DNA of 15,197 nucleotides from Bacillota bacterium (GTDB lineage: Bacteria; Bacillota; Clostridia; Lachnospirales; Anaerotignaceae), in the NCBI GenBank assembly GCA_030526765.1, contig JAUNCB010000004.1:1-15197 (forward strand), in the 5' to 3' direction. The number at the start of each line of letters is the position of its first letter. The first letter of the stretch is position 1. A model generated the notes under the pieces. It searched no databases, had not been told where the DNA came from, and saw only the letters and a program-made list of their open reading frames with translations. Below are positions 7,091-14,754 of this stretch, piece after piece. The translations under genes were made by a program, and so were the position numbers.

Positions 7091-7149
7091 GCCTTCTTTC
7101 TGCGGATTGATGGTAAAATCTTGCAAGAAGGCAAAGTTTCCAATAAAAT
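7091..7149 (+). promoter_or_regulatory. Promoter and inverted repeat upstream of the YtvI-like gene
   Basis: TTGCAA (7121-7126), a 17-base spacer and TAAAAT (7144-7149) form a good sigma-A-like promoter. An 8-base inverted repeat, GCCTTCTT (7091-7098) and AAGAAGGC (7125-7132), spans the -35 with a 26-base gap. That placement suits a repressor site or a small hairpin. No regulator can be assigned. Confidence 0.5.
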
Positions 7150-7205
7150 AATCCCAAAGAGAAAACCTACTAAATTAAAAATCTCCTCGAAAGGAGGTGC
7201 CCAAC

Positions 7206-8261
7206 ATGCGGTCTTACTATGAAAAAAACAAGGAACGGTTGCAGGATCTGGCACTGCTTTGTCTTTCTGTTCTTGCCTGTTTTCTGCTTTTCCGCTATCT
7301 TTCGCCCATCTTCCTGCCCTTTTTCATCGGCTGGCTGATGAGCCTTCTGTTCAATCCTCCGGCGGACAGACTGCAAAAGTATAAGATCCCCCGCGGCATC
7401 ACCGCTCTTATCGGTATTCTGCTCCTTCTGGGGCTGCTGGGGCTACTGGGCTTCTGGTCGGGAAACAGTATCGTGGCTAAGGCGCAGCATTTTTCTGAGA
7501 ATCTGCCCTACTATATGGCACAGGCAGAGGCACGGCTGCAGGAATTCTGGCATCTTTTCGATGCCTTCCGCACGAAGCTTCCGCTTCCCCTGCAGGATGC
7601 CTTTCTGGAATTTCAGAATGATGCCACAGGCATCCTGCTTTCCCTGATCCCCAAAGGCAGCGGTGCCTTAGGCGGTGTATCCAATTTCTTCATTGCCTTT
7701 TTCGTGGCACTGATCTCCGCCTATTTCTTCACCAAGGACAGGGATCTGATCCATCGCCTTTATCAGACCCACGCAGCACCCCTGCTGGGCCTTTCCGTAA
7801 ATACGACGAAAACAGAGCTGAAGGCATCCGTATGGGGCTATATCAAAACCCAGTTTATCCTCATGGGCTTCACCTTCACCATTACCCTTGTGGGGATGCT
7901 GGTGATCCGCTCGCCCTATGCCCTGCTGCTGAGTATCATCATCGCCCTCATTGATTCCCTGCCCTTTTTCGGCAGCGGCTTCATCCTCTGGCCGGGGGCT
8001 GTGATCCATTTATTAACGGGGAATACCTTCCTCGCCATCGGCTATCTGGCACTCTACGGCATCATACAGGTCATGCGGCAGATCCTGCAGCCGAAGATTC
8101 TCGGTACGCAGATCGGGCTGCATCCCCTGCTGACCCTGTTTTCCATGTATTTCGGCTTCCAGTGCATCGGTGTACTGGGGCTTATCATCGGGCCCATCAT
8201 TGCCGTGATCCTGAAAGCCTTTTTCCGCATCCGCCATCAGCAGGCCGGCACAGAAGAATGA
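7206..8261 (+). CDS. AI-2E / YtvI-type polytopic membrane protein (PF01594 family)
   Basis: The protein is 351 residues with about seven to eight membrane helices (roughly 13-30, 33-49, 64-85, 155-175, 213-234, 237-270, 275-292, 306-339) and one soluble segment (about 90-150). This is the AI-2E transporter family layout. Family motifs include SLPFFGSG (251-258), RQILQPKILG (291-300), IGLHPLLTLFSMYFG (303-317) and GVLGLIIGP (322-330). The pattern most resembles the sporulation integral membrane protein YtvI of spore formers, though general AI-2E-type permeases are close and the transported substrate is unknown. The start is ATG 7206, with AAGGAGG (7191-7197) 8 bases before it. A GTG at 7197 lies inside that ribosome binding site and is not credible. 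There is no strong terminator before the next gene. Confidence 0.85.
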   Translation: MRSYYEKNKERLQDLALLCLSVLACFLLFRYLSPIFLPFFIGWLMSLLFNPPADRLQKYKIPRGITALIGILLLLGLLGLLGFWSGNSIVAKAQHFSENLPYYMAQAEARLQEFWHLFDAFRTKLPLPLQDAFLEFQNDATGILLSLIPKGSGALGGVSNFFIAFFVALISAYFFTKDRDLIHRLYQTHAAPLLGLSVNTTKTELKASVWGYIKTQFILMGFTFTITLVGMLVIRSPYALLLSIIIALIDSLPFFGSGFILWPGAVIHLLTGNTFLAIGYLALYGIIQVMRQILQPKILGTQIGLHPLLTLFSMYFGFQCIGVLGLIIGPIIAVILKAFFRIRHQQAGTEE

Positions 8262-8280
8262 CCAAAGGACTTCCTGCATA

Positions 8281-8309
8281 TTGCCAAACGGCCCGCCCAT
8301 TGGTATAAT
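8281..8309 (+). promoter_or_regulatory. Promoter of the metallo-beta-lactamase-fold gene
   Basis: TTGCCA (8281-8286), a 17-base spacer and a perfect TATAAT (8304-8309) lie 20 bases after the YtvI-like stop. An excellent ribosome binding site AAGGAGGA (8333-8340) follows, 7 bases before the ATG. Confidence 0.8.
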
Positions 8310-8347
8310 TTGAAAAAATATCCGAACAGACCAAGGAGGAATCTGAA

Positions 8348-8959
8348 ATGAAAATTGCATGCTACGCAGCAGGCTCTGTGGGAACCAACAACTATGTCGT
8401 TTCCGATGAAAACGGTATCACCTGTATCATCGACTGCGACGGCCCCATCCAGCCCCTGCTGAACTATATCGCAGAAAACAAACTCACTGTGACCCATATC
8501 CTGCTGACCCACGGTCACTATGACCACGTGGGCTCCGTAAACGAACTGGCAGAAAAGCTGGGCGCAAAGATCGTGGGCGGTGCACAGGAAATGCCCGTAT
8601 TCACAGACCCTGCGCTGAATGTATCCCAGTTTGTGGGCCCCGCCATCATCATCCACCCCGATGAGCTGGTAAACGAGGGGGATGTGGTAAAGGTTGGCGA
8701 CATGGAGTTTAAAGTTATGCTGACTCCCGGTCATACACAGGGCTCCATCTGCTTTATCACAGGGGACACCATCTTCAGCGGCGACACCCTTTTCCAGGGC
8801 TCCTGCGGCAGAACAGACCTGCCCACAGGAAGCTGGAACGATATCCGCCTTTCCCTGAAAAGACTGGCTGCTCTGCCCGGCGATTATAAAGTATATTCCG
8901 GTCATGGCCCTGCAACCACACTGGAAGAAGAACGCAGAACAAATCCTTATATGAGATAA
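8348..8959 (+). CDS. Metallo-beta-lactamase-fold hydrolase, glyoxalase II-like
   Basis: The protein is 203 residues, the short single-domain form seen in many Clostridia (YcbL/YqgX-like). The metal site is complete: H55, H57, D59 and H60 in THGHYDHVG, H129 in TPGHTQGS, D146 in FSGDTLF and H186 in YSGHGPAT. The GSCGRTDLP segment (151-159) is typical of the glyoxalase II-like group that hydrolyses thioesters. The C-terminal lid domain of true hydroxyacylglutathione hydrolases is absent, so the natural substrate is uncertain; clostridial cells often lack glutathione. It has its own promoter and ends in a terminator shared with the convergent SDR gene. Confidence 0.92.
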   Translation: MKIACYAAGSVGTNNYVVSDENGITCIIDCDGPIQPLLNYIAENKLTVTHILLTHGHYDHVGSVNELAEKLGAKIVGGAQEMPVFTDPALNVSQFVGPAIIIHPDELVNEGDVVKVGDMEFKVMLTPGHTQGSICFITGDTIFSGDTLFQGSCGRTDLPTGSWNDIRLSLKRLAALPGDYKVYSGHGPATTLEEERRTNPYMR

Positions 8960-8960
8960 C

Positions 8961-8990
8961 AAAAAAAGCAGACTCGAAAGAGTCTGCTTT
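8961..8990. terminator. Bidirectional terminator between the MBL-fold and SDR genes
   Basis: AAAGCAGACTC (8965-8975) and GAGTCTGCTTT (8980-8990) form an 11-bp stem closed by four bases that read GAAA on plus and TTTC on minus. On minus seven T residues follow (8967-8961), making a strong terminator for the SDR gene. On plus the tail is shorter (TTTCTC) and weaker. Confidence 0.93.
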
Positions 8991-8998
8991 CTCACTAT

Positions 8999-9799
8999 TT
9001 ATGGTCTTAAGCCAAGACCGCCCTCCAGTGTCAGCGTTTCCCCCGTCAGATATTTCAGATCGGGAGATGCCAGTGCCACACAGCCACGGCCGATTTCCTG
9101 CTCTACATCGCCGTAATGACCCATCGGCGGCATTTTTACATTGGCTTCAAAGGCAGCAGGATACTGGTCTGCCCAGTTTTCCAGCTGTGCTGTCCATGCC
9201 AGAGGACAAACCACATTCACATTGATCCCGTCAGGACCCCATTCTGTAGCCGCCACACGGCTCAGACCACGGATCCCTTCCTTTGCCGCAGCATAGGCGC
9301 TCTGTCCGTAATTGCCGAAGAGACCTGCACCGGAGGCAAAGTTGATCACGGTGCCTTTTGTTTTCTTCAGATAAGGATAGCATGCCTTCATATAATAGAA
9401 TGCCGCATACATACCGGAATAAATCGCCAGATCAAACTGCGGTGTGGTATGGTCCACCAGAGAAACACCGGAAGCAGATGCCTGTGCATTATTGATCAGC
9501 ACATGGATATCCCCAAAAGCTTCAATGGCTTTATCCACCACATTCTGCACCACGGCTTCATTATCCTGACCTGCCGCCACATCTGCCTGCACCGGCAGCA
9601 CCTGAATGCCGTAAAGACGCTCCAGCTCCTCCTTGGCATCCAGCAGCTTCTGTACATTTCTGCCTGTGATAACCAGATTGGCTCCTTCCTTTGCATAGGC
9701 TGTGGCAATGCCGTAGCCGATAGAGCCACATCTGCCGTCCTTCAGCACCGCTCTGCCGCCGCCTGTAATGATTGCTGTTTTACCTTTCAAATGCCCCAT
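8999..9799 (-). CDS. Short-chain dehydrogenase/reductase (SDR), substrate unknown
   Basis: The 266-residue protein has a Rossmann fold and the SDR catalytic pair Y169 and K173 (SAYAAAKEG), with S156 in NFASGAG. Three features depart from classical SDRs. The cofactor loop TGxxxGxG is enlarged to TGGGRAVLKDGRCGSIGYG (12-30). The structural NNAG motif reads NNAQ (103-106). The position usually held by the fourth catalytic residue, Asn, appears to be Y127-S128 in AIYSGMYAAF. The C-terminal LTGETLTLEGGLGLRP is otherwise typical. I recall similar proteins in gut Clostridia, with no known substrate. ATG 9799 has GGAG about 9 bases upstream. A TACAAT box at 9856-9851 (minus) may be the -10, but no good -35 is seen. 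The gene is monocistronic. Confidence 0.88.
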   Translation of the reverse strand: MGHLKGKTAIITGGGRAVLKDGRCGSIGYGIATAYAKEGANLVITGRNVQKLLDAKEELERLYGIQVLPVQADVAAGQDNEAVVQNVVDKAIEAFGDIHVLINNAQASASGVSLVDHTTPQFDLAIYSGMYAAFYYMKACYPYLKKTKGTVINFASGAGLFGNYGQSAYAAAKEGIRGLSRVAATEWGPDGINVNVVCPLAWTAQLENWADQYPAAFEANVKMPPMGHYGDVEQEIGRGCVALASPDLKYLTGETLTLEGGLGLRP

Positions 9800-9924
9800 A
9801 ATTCCACTCTCCTTTTTTCTTTTCTCGGTTCATAAGCCCTTTCTTTTTCTATTGTAACACATTCCTGCCCATTTTCCGTGATTAAATTACAAAATCCCGA
9901 AAAAAGGAAAAAATTTCTGTTCGC

Positions 9925-9953
9925 TTGTAGGTACTTTTTCTTTTTGATATACT
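9925..9953 (+). promoter_or_regulatory. glpK promoter
   Basis: TTGTAG (9925-9930), a 17-base spacer and TATACT (9948-9953) lie about 56 bases before the glpK start. The ribosome binding site AAGGAGG (9995-10001) is 7 bases before the ATG. I found no convincing catabolite-responsive cre site here. Confidence 0.65.
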
Positions 9954-10008
9954 GAAATCAGCAATGCTTCCACCGAAATCGAAGGAAACAGAAAAAGGAG
10001 GAAACACC

Positions 10009-11487
10009 ATGAAATATATCCTTTCCTTAGATCAGGGCACCACCAGCTCCCGTGCCATCCTTTTCAATGAAAACGGAGAAATGCTGGCCACTGCCCAGAA
10101 GGAATTCAAACAATATTATCCCAATCCGGGCTGGGTAGAGCATGACCCGACGGAAATCTGGGAGACCCAGCTTGCGGTTGCCAGAGCAGCCATTGAAAAG
10201 CTTGGCATCTCCGCTGAGCAGATCGCAGCCATCGGCATCACCAATCAGAGAGAAACCACCATCCTCTGGGATAAGCGCAACGGCAGACCCGTTTATCATG
10301 CCATCGTATGGCAGTGCAGAAGAACCGCACCCTATTGTGATCAGCTGCAGGAGGCAGGCTGGTCAGAGAAAATCAGAGAAAAAACAGGCCTTCTGATCGA
10401 TGCTTATTTCTCTGCCACAAAAATACGCTGGATCCTGCAGAATGTACCCGAGGCAAAGGAACTGGCAGACAGCGGCAATCTGCTCTTCGGCACCATTGAT
10501 ACCTGGCTTATCTGGAATCTGACAGGAGGCCAGGTGCATGCCACCGATTATTCCAACGCATCCAGAACGATGCTGTTTAACATCCATACCCTCCAATGGG
10601 ACAAAGAGCTTCTGGAATTGATGGAGATCCCCGAAAGCATCCTTCCCGAGGTGCGCCCCTCCAGCGGCAGCTTCGGCAATACCCTGCCCCTGCTCTTTGG
10701 GGCGGCTATCCCCGTGGCAGGTGTTGCAGGGGATCAGCAGGCGGCTCTGTTCGGACAGGCCTGCTTCTCTCCCGGTGCGGCAAAAAACACCTACGGTACA
10801 GGAGGCTTCCTGCTGATGAATACAGGGGAAAAGCCCGTTACCTCCCAAAACGGTCTGGTAACCACCATTGCATGGGGTCTGGACGGAAAGATCACCTACG
10901 CTCTGGAGGGCTCCATCTTCGTTGCAGGCGCCGCCATCCAGTGGCTGCGGGATGAACTGAAGCTGATCTCCTCCGCAGCAGAAACGGAAGCCCTCTGCAA
11001 GGAGGTATCCGACACCTGCGGTGTATATCTGGTGCCCGCCTTTGTGGGACTGGGTGCCCCCTACTGGGATCCTTACGCAAGAGGCATCCTGACCGGACTG
11101 ACCAGAGGGGCAAACCGAAACCATATCGTTCGTGCCACTGTGGAATCCATGGCATATCAGACCTATGATGTGCTCCACGCCATGGAACAGGATGCAGGCA
11201 TTCCCCTTTCCGAGCTGCGGGTGGACGGCGGTGCCGCCGCCAATTCCTTCCTCCTGCAGTTTCAATCGGATATTACAGGCGTACCCGTGCTGCGCCCCTC
11301 CACACTGGAAACCACTGCCTTAGGGGCAGCCTATCTGGCAGGTCTTGCTGTGGGCTATTGGGACAGCTTAACGGAGATCCGCCGCAACTGGCAGGTTTCC
11401 GCCGCCTTCAGCCCCGAATTTTCTCAGGATGCCGCAGAGGAAAAAATCTCCGGCTGGCATCATGCGGTAAAACAGGCGAGATCTTAA
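10009..11487 (+). CDS. glpK: Glycerol kinase
   Basis: The 492-residue FGGY kinase phosphorylates glycerol to glycerol 3-phosphate with ATP. The N-terminal phosphate loop is [11 protein letters not shown] (6-16). Glycerol contacts fit R81 and E82 (TNQRETT), W101 and Y133 (DAYFSATK). The catalytic base is D242 in [11 protein letters not shown], and adenosine-binding segments are near YGTGGF (262-267) and DGGAAANS (406-413). In most Gram-positive GlpKs a His in a loop before AGDQQ (YHFFG in Enterococcus) is phosphorylated by HPr. Here the aligned stretch is LPLLFG (226-231), with L228 in its place, so that control is probably absent. The start at 10009 fits the ribosome binding site and the family N-terminus; a longer frame from 9964 does not. 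There is no glpF, glpD or glpR beside it. Confidence 0.97.
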   Translation: MKYILSLDQGTTSSRAILFNENGEMLATAQKEFKQYYPNPGWVEHDPTEIWETQLAVARAAIEKLGISAEQIAAIGITNQRETTILWDKRNGRPVYHAIVWQCRRTAPYCDQLQEAGWSEKIREKTGLLIDAYFSATKIRWILQNVPEAKELADSGNLLFGTIDTWLIWNLTGGQVHATDYSNASRTMLFNIHTLQWDKELLELMEIPESILPEVRPSSGSFGNTLPLLFGAAIPVAGVAGDQQAALFGQACFSPGAAKNTYGTGGFLLMNTGEKPVTSQNGLVTTIAWGLDGKITYALEGSIFVAGAAIQWLRDELKLISSAAETEALCKEVSDTCGVYLVPAFVGLGAPYWDPYARGILTGLTRGANRNHIVRATVESMAYQTYDVLHAMEQDAGIPLSELRVDGGAAANSFLLQFQSDITGVPVLRPSTLETTALGAAYLAGLAVGYWDSLTEIRRNWQVSAAFSPEFSQDAAEEKISGWHHAVKQARS

Positions 11488-11490
11488 AAA

Positions 11491-11506
11491 TGTTGCAACA
11501 GCAACA
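11491..11506 (+). other. Small inverted repeat after glpK
   Basis: TGTTGC (11491-11496) and GCAACA (11501-11506) form a 6-bp perfect hairpin with a 4-base loop, three bases after the glpK stop codon. No T-run follows, so it would be at best a weak terminator. Read-through from glpK into nrdD cannot be excluded. Confidence 0.3.
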
Positions 11507-11562
11507 CCATATTTAGAAGAAAATGCAGTACATTTATAGGTAAGGACTACTATATTTTGCGC
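11504..11562 (+). promoter_or_regulatory. Two NrdR-box-like sites upstream of nrdD
   Basis: Compared with the NrdR box consensus acaCwAtATaTwGtgt, ACACCATATTTAGAAG (11504-11519) and CTACTATATTTTGCGC (11547-11562) each match 11 of 16 positions by my hand alignment. Both keep the C-x-ATAT-x-T-x-G core. They are 43 bp apart, close to four helical turns; NrdR sites are known as helically phased pairs. TATATT (11551-11556) inside the second site could be a -10, although no good -35 is seen. The nrdR gene is not in the window. Confidence 0.5.
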
Positions 11563-11588
11563 ACTTGCCTGTAAAGGAGGATAACAAT

Positions 11589-13706
11589 ATGTATGTGATC
11601 AAAAAAGATAATACCCATGAGGCATGGAATATACAGAAGGTCGTTGTGGCGGTGAATAAATCCGCTTACCGTGCCATGGTAAAATTTACACAGGAGGAGC
11701 TGGATTTCCTCTGTGAATATGTGGAAAGCAGTGCCCGCTCGCTGGGGCAGGAGGGCATTCCCATCGCCCAGATGCACAATATCGTGGAAAGTGCTCTGGA
11801 AAAGGTTAAGCCCGAGGTAGCCAAAAGCTATCGGGATTACCGCAACTATAAACAGGACTTTGTAAAAATGCTGGATGAGGTCTATAAAAAAAGCCAGTCC
11901 ATCATGTATATCGGGGACAAGGAAAACTCCAATTCCGACAGTGCCCTCGTTTCCACCAAGCGTTCTCTGATCTACAATCAGCTGAATAAGGAGCTGTATC
12001 AGAAATTTTTCATGACAACGGAAGAGCTGCAGGCCTGTCGGGACGGCTATATCTATATCCATGATATGTCTGCCAGAAGAGATACCATGAACTGCTGTCT
12101 TTTTAATGTAAAGGATGTACTGAGCGGCGGCTTTGAAATGGGGAATCTGTGGTATAACGAGCCGAAAACACTGGAGGTTGCCTTCGATGTTATCGGCGAC
12201 ATCGTCCTTTCCGCAGCCAGCCAGCAGTACGGCGGCTTTACAGTGCCTTCCGTAGACCTGCTGCTGGAGCCCTTTGCAGAAAAAAGCTATGAAAAATACT
12301 ACCGCCGTTATATCGACCTTGGACTGACCGCCAGAGTGGCAGACAGAGAAACCATGAAGGATATCCAGAAGGATTTCGATCAGGGCTTTCAGGGCTGGGA
12401 ATACAAATTCAATACCGTTGCCTCCAGCCGCGGCGATTATCCCTTCATCACCATGACCTTCGGCACAGGTACAGGCAAATTTGCCAAGCTGGCATCCATT
12501 TCCATGCTGAATGTACGCCGCAAGGGTCAGGGCAAAAAATCCTGTAAGAAGCCCGTTCTCTTCCCGAAGCTGGTTTTCCTTTATGACGAAAACCTTCACG
12601 GCCCCGGGAAAGAACTGGAGGATGTATTTGAGGCAGGGATCCTCTGCTCCTCCAAATCCATGTACCCCGACTGGCTTTCCCTGACAGGCGAAGGCTATGT
12701 GGCGGAAATGTACAAAAAACACGGTGCCATCATCAGCCCCATGGGCTGCCGTGCCTTCCTTTCCCCCTGGTATGAAAAGGGCGGTATGGAGCCTGCCGAT
12801 GAAAATGACAAGCCTGTCTTTGTAGGGCGGTTCAATATCGGTGCGGTCAGCCTGCATCTGCCCATGATCTATGCCAAGGCAAAGCAGGAATCGAGGCCCT
12901 TCTTTGAGGTGCTGGATTATTATCTGGAGCTGATCCGTCAGCTTCACATCAGAACCTATGCATATCTGGGCGAGCTGCGTGCCTCCACCAACCCCCTTGC
13001 CTACTGCGAGGGCGGCTTCTACGGCGGCCATCTGCATTTCCACGATAAAATCAAGCCACTGCTGAAAACAGCCACTGCCTCCTTCGGCATCACTGCCCTG
13101 AATGAGCTGCAGGAGCTGCACAACGGAAAATCACTGGTGGAGGATGGTCAGTTTGCCATCGACACCCTGAAGCATATCAATGAAAAAATTGCGGAATTCA
13201 AAAAAGCCGACGGTAATCTGTATGCCATCTATGGCACCCCCGCAGAAAGCCTCTGCGGCCTGCAGGTGACCCAGTTCCGCAAGAAATTCGGCGTGGTGGA
13301 GCATGTTTCCGACAGACCCTATGTTTCCAACAGCTTCCACTGCCATGTGACTGAAGACATTACCCCCATTGAAAAGCAGGATCTGGAAAAACGCTTCTGG
13401 GATCTTTCCAACGGCGGGAAAATACAGTATGTAAAATATCCCATCGACTATAATCTGGATGCTGTCCGCACCCTGGTACGCAGAGCCATGAAAATGGGCT
13501 TCTATGAGGGCGTAAACCTTTCCCTCTCCTACTGTGACGACTGTGGTCATCAGGAGCTGGAAATGGATACCTGCCCCAAATGCGGCAGCAGCAACCTGAC
13601 AAAGATCGATCGTATGAACGGCTATCTCTCCTACTCCCGCGTGAAGGGCGACAGCCGTCTGAACGATGCAAAAATGGCGGAAATTGCAGAAAGGAAGAGT
13701 ATGTAA
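11589..13706 (+). CDS. nrdD: Anaerobic (class III) ribonucleoside-triphosphate reductase, catalytic subunit
   Basis: The 705-residue glycyl-radical enzyme reduces ribonucleoside triphosphates to deoxyribonucleotides without oxygen. An ATP-cone allosteric domain covers about 1-95. Active-site cysteines are C169 or C170 (MNCCLFN) and the thiyl cysteine C387 (SPMGCRAFL). YGTPAESLC is at 548-556. A C-terminal zinc site has C649, C652, C662 and C665. The radical-bearing glycine is G678 in RMNGYL, where the best-known NrdDs (for example T4 and Lactococcus) have Cys or Thr before the glycine. The segment RLNDAKMAEIAERKSM closes the protein. ATG 11589 has AAAGGAGG (11573-11580) 8 bases upstream; the frame open to 11565 is discarded. 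The stop codon directly abuts the nrdG start. The organism must make DNA precursors anaerobically. Confidence 0.97.
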   Translation: MYVIKKDNTHEAWNIQKVVVAVNKSAYRAMVKFTQEELDFLCEYVESSARSLGQEGIPIAQMHNIVESALEKVKPEVAKSYRDYRNYKQDFVKMLDEVYKKSQSIMYIGDKENSNSDSALVSTKRSLIYNQLNKELYQKFFMTTEELQACRDGYIYIHDMSARRDTMNCCLFNVKDVLSGGFEMGNLWYNEPKTLEVAFDVIGDIVLSAASQQYGGFTVPSVDLLLEPFAEKSYEKYYRRYIDLGLTARVADRETMKDIQKDFDQGFQGWEYKFNTVASSRGDYPFITMTFGTGTGKFAKLASISMLNVRRKGQGKKSCKKPVLFPKLVFLYDENLHGPGKELEDVFEAGILCSSKSMYPDWLSLTGEGYVAEMYKKHGAIISPMGCRAFLSPWYEKGGMEPADENDKPVFVGRFNIGAVSLHLPMIYAKAKQESRPFFEVLDYYLELIRQLHIRTYAYLGELRASTNPLAYCEGGFYGGHLHFHDKIKPLLKTATASFGITALNELQELHNGKSLVEDGQFAIDTLKHINEKIAEFKKADGNLYAIYGTPAESLCGLQVTQFRKKFGVVEHVSDRPYVSNSFHCHVTEDITPIEKQDLEKRFWDLSNGGKIQYVKYPIDYNLDAVRTLVRRAMKMGFYEGVNLSLSYCDDCGHQELEMDTCPKCGSSNLTKIDRMNGYLSYSRVKGDSRLNDAKMAEIAERKSM

Positions 13707-14201
13707 ATGCGTTATCATAACATTACAAAGGATGATATGCTCAACGGCGAAGGGCTTCGGGTCGTACTCTGGGTCAGCGGCTGTCCCCACCACTGCAAGG
13801 GCTGCCATAACCCCCAGACATGGGATCCTGAAAGCGGTATCCTCTTTGATAAACATGCAGAGCAGGAACTGTTTGAGGTGCTGGGCAGAGATTATATCAG
13901 CGGCATCACCTTCAGCGGCGGCGACCCTCTCTATGAGGGCAACCGCATGGGCATTGAACGGCTGGCAAGACGGGTGAAGCATGAATTCCCCGACAAAAAC
14001 ATCTGGCTCTATACGGGCTATCGCTGGGAGGAGATCAGCGCCCTGCCCCTGATGCAGTTTATTGATGTGCTGGTAGACGGCAGATTCATGGAAGACCTGA
14101 AGGACACAAAGCTGCACTGGAAGGGCTCCTTCAATCAGCGGATCATTGATGTGCAGAAATCTCTCAAAAACAGTTCTTTATACTTATACCACGCCGAATA
14201 A
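13707..14201 (+). CDS. nrdG: Anaerobic ribonucleotide reductase activating enzyme (radical SAM)
   Basis: The 164-residue protein uses a [4Fe-4S] cluster and S-adenosylmethionine to create the glycyl radical on NrdD. The radical SAM motif CxxxCxxC is C26, C30 and C33 in [11 protein letters not shown]. The SAM-contacting GGDP is at 71-74 (TFSGGDPLY). Length matches the family. The ATG follows the nrdD TAA with no gap (TAAATG), and AAGGAAG inside the end of nrdD acts as ribosome binding site, so the two subunits are made together. The C-terminal half (after about 130) is the usual short NrdG form. Confidence 0.96.
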   Translation: MRYHNITKDDMLNGEGLRVVLWVSGCPHHCKGCHNPQTWDPESGILFDKHAEQELFEVLGRDYISGITFSGGDPLYEGNRMGIERLARRVKHEFPDKNIWLYTGYRWEEISALPLMQFIDVLVDGRFMEDLKDTKLHWKGSFNQRIIDVQKSLKNSSLYLYHAE

Positions 14202-14214
14202 GAAAGGACATATT

Positions 14215-14649
14215 ATGGAAACCATTAAAATCAAATATCTGAGTGATAAAATCGAAAAGCTGCGCTATATCGACGGTAAATCCGACTGGATCGACCTGCG
14301 TGCAGCAGAAAGAGTCGAACTGAAGGCAGGCGAATTCAAGCTGATCCCTCTGGGCATTGCCATGCAGCTGCCCAAGGGCTATGAAGCCCACATCGTCCCC
14401 CGCAGCTCCACCTTTAAAAATTACGGCATCATCCAGACCAACCACTGCGGTATCGTGGATGAAAGCTACTGCGGCGACAATGACCAGTGGTTCATGCCCG
14501 CCTATGCCCTGCGGGACACGGTGATCGAGGTAAACGATCGCATCTGTCAGTTCCGCATTTTCGAGCATCAGCCTGCCCTGCATTTTGCGGAGGCGGAAAC
14601 CCTTGGCAACGAGGACAGAGGCGGACACGGCTCTACAGGCAAGCAGTGA
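14215..14649 (+). CDS. dut: dUTP diphosphatase (dUTPase)
   Basis: The 144-residue trimeric-type dUTPase hydrolyses dUTP to dUMP and pyrophosphate, keeping uracil out of DNA and feeding dTMP synthesis. The five motifs can be followed: motif 1 near DWIDLRA (24-30), motif 2 [11 protein letters not shown] (61-71), motif 3 [13 protein letters not shown] (76-88) with D82 as catalytic base and Y85 as the sugar-stacking tyrosine, motif 4 DRICQFRIF (108-116), and the glycine-rich motif 5 RGGHGSTG (135-142). Motif 3 is a variant of the usual GVIDADYRG. ATG 14215 is 13 bases after the nrdG stop, with AAAGGA (14203-14208) 6 bases before it. The open frame back to 14146 overlaps nrdG and is not used. It is third gene of the nrdD-nrdG-dut operon. 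Confidence 0.92.
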   Translation: METIKIKYLSDKIEKLRYIDGKSDWIDLRAAERVELKAGEFKLIPLGIAMQLPKGYEAHIVPRSSTFKNYGIIQTNHCGIVDESYCGDNDQWFMPAYALRDTVIEVNDRICQFRIFEHQPALHFAEAETLGNEDRGGHGSTGKQ

Positions 14650-14715
14650 TTCTCTGCCAATAAAAAAAGACCTCTTTGTCGAAGTCATAAAACAGCAATC
14701 TATCTTTTTATTCAG

Positions 14716-14747
14716 AAACAGGCATGACTATCATCATGCCTGTTTTT
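14716..14747 (+). terminator. Terminator of the nrdD-nrdG-dut operon
   Basis: AAACAGGCATGA (14716-14727) pairs with TCATGCCTGTTT (14734-14745) around a 6-base loop, and a T-run (five T at 14743-14747) completes it. It lies 66 bases after the dut stop and just before the convergent HemN-like gene, whose transcripts it may also end, more weakly. The stretch 14650-14715 before it holds no gene I can support. Confidence 0.9.
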
Positions 14748-14754
14748 GTTTCCT

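Noticed and set aside
7197..7205. GTG start for the YtvI-like gene
   Set aside because: The GTG is part of the AAGGAGGTG ribosome binding site itself; ATG 7206 has correct spacing.
9851..9856. Full promoter for the SDR gene
   Set aside because: A TACAAT -10 is visible on minus, but no acceptable -35 lies 16-18 bases before it, so only the box is mentioned under the gene.
9975..9995. Possible catabolite-responsive (cre) site before glpK, around CGAAATCGAAGG
   Set aside because: Only the central CG and a few A residues fit the cre consensus; too many mismatches and no dyad symmetry.
11550..13121. Long open frame (523 codons) on the minus strand inside nrdD
   Set aside because: It is antisense to nrdD, whose catalytic residues are all conserved; no ribosome binding site or family match.
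14655..14712. Inverted repeat formed by TAAAAAAAGA and TCTTTTTA before the dut terminator
   Set aside because: It is made of homopolymer A and T tracts with unequal length and a large loop. A much better terminator hairpin follows directly.
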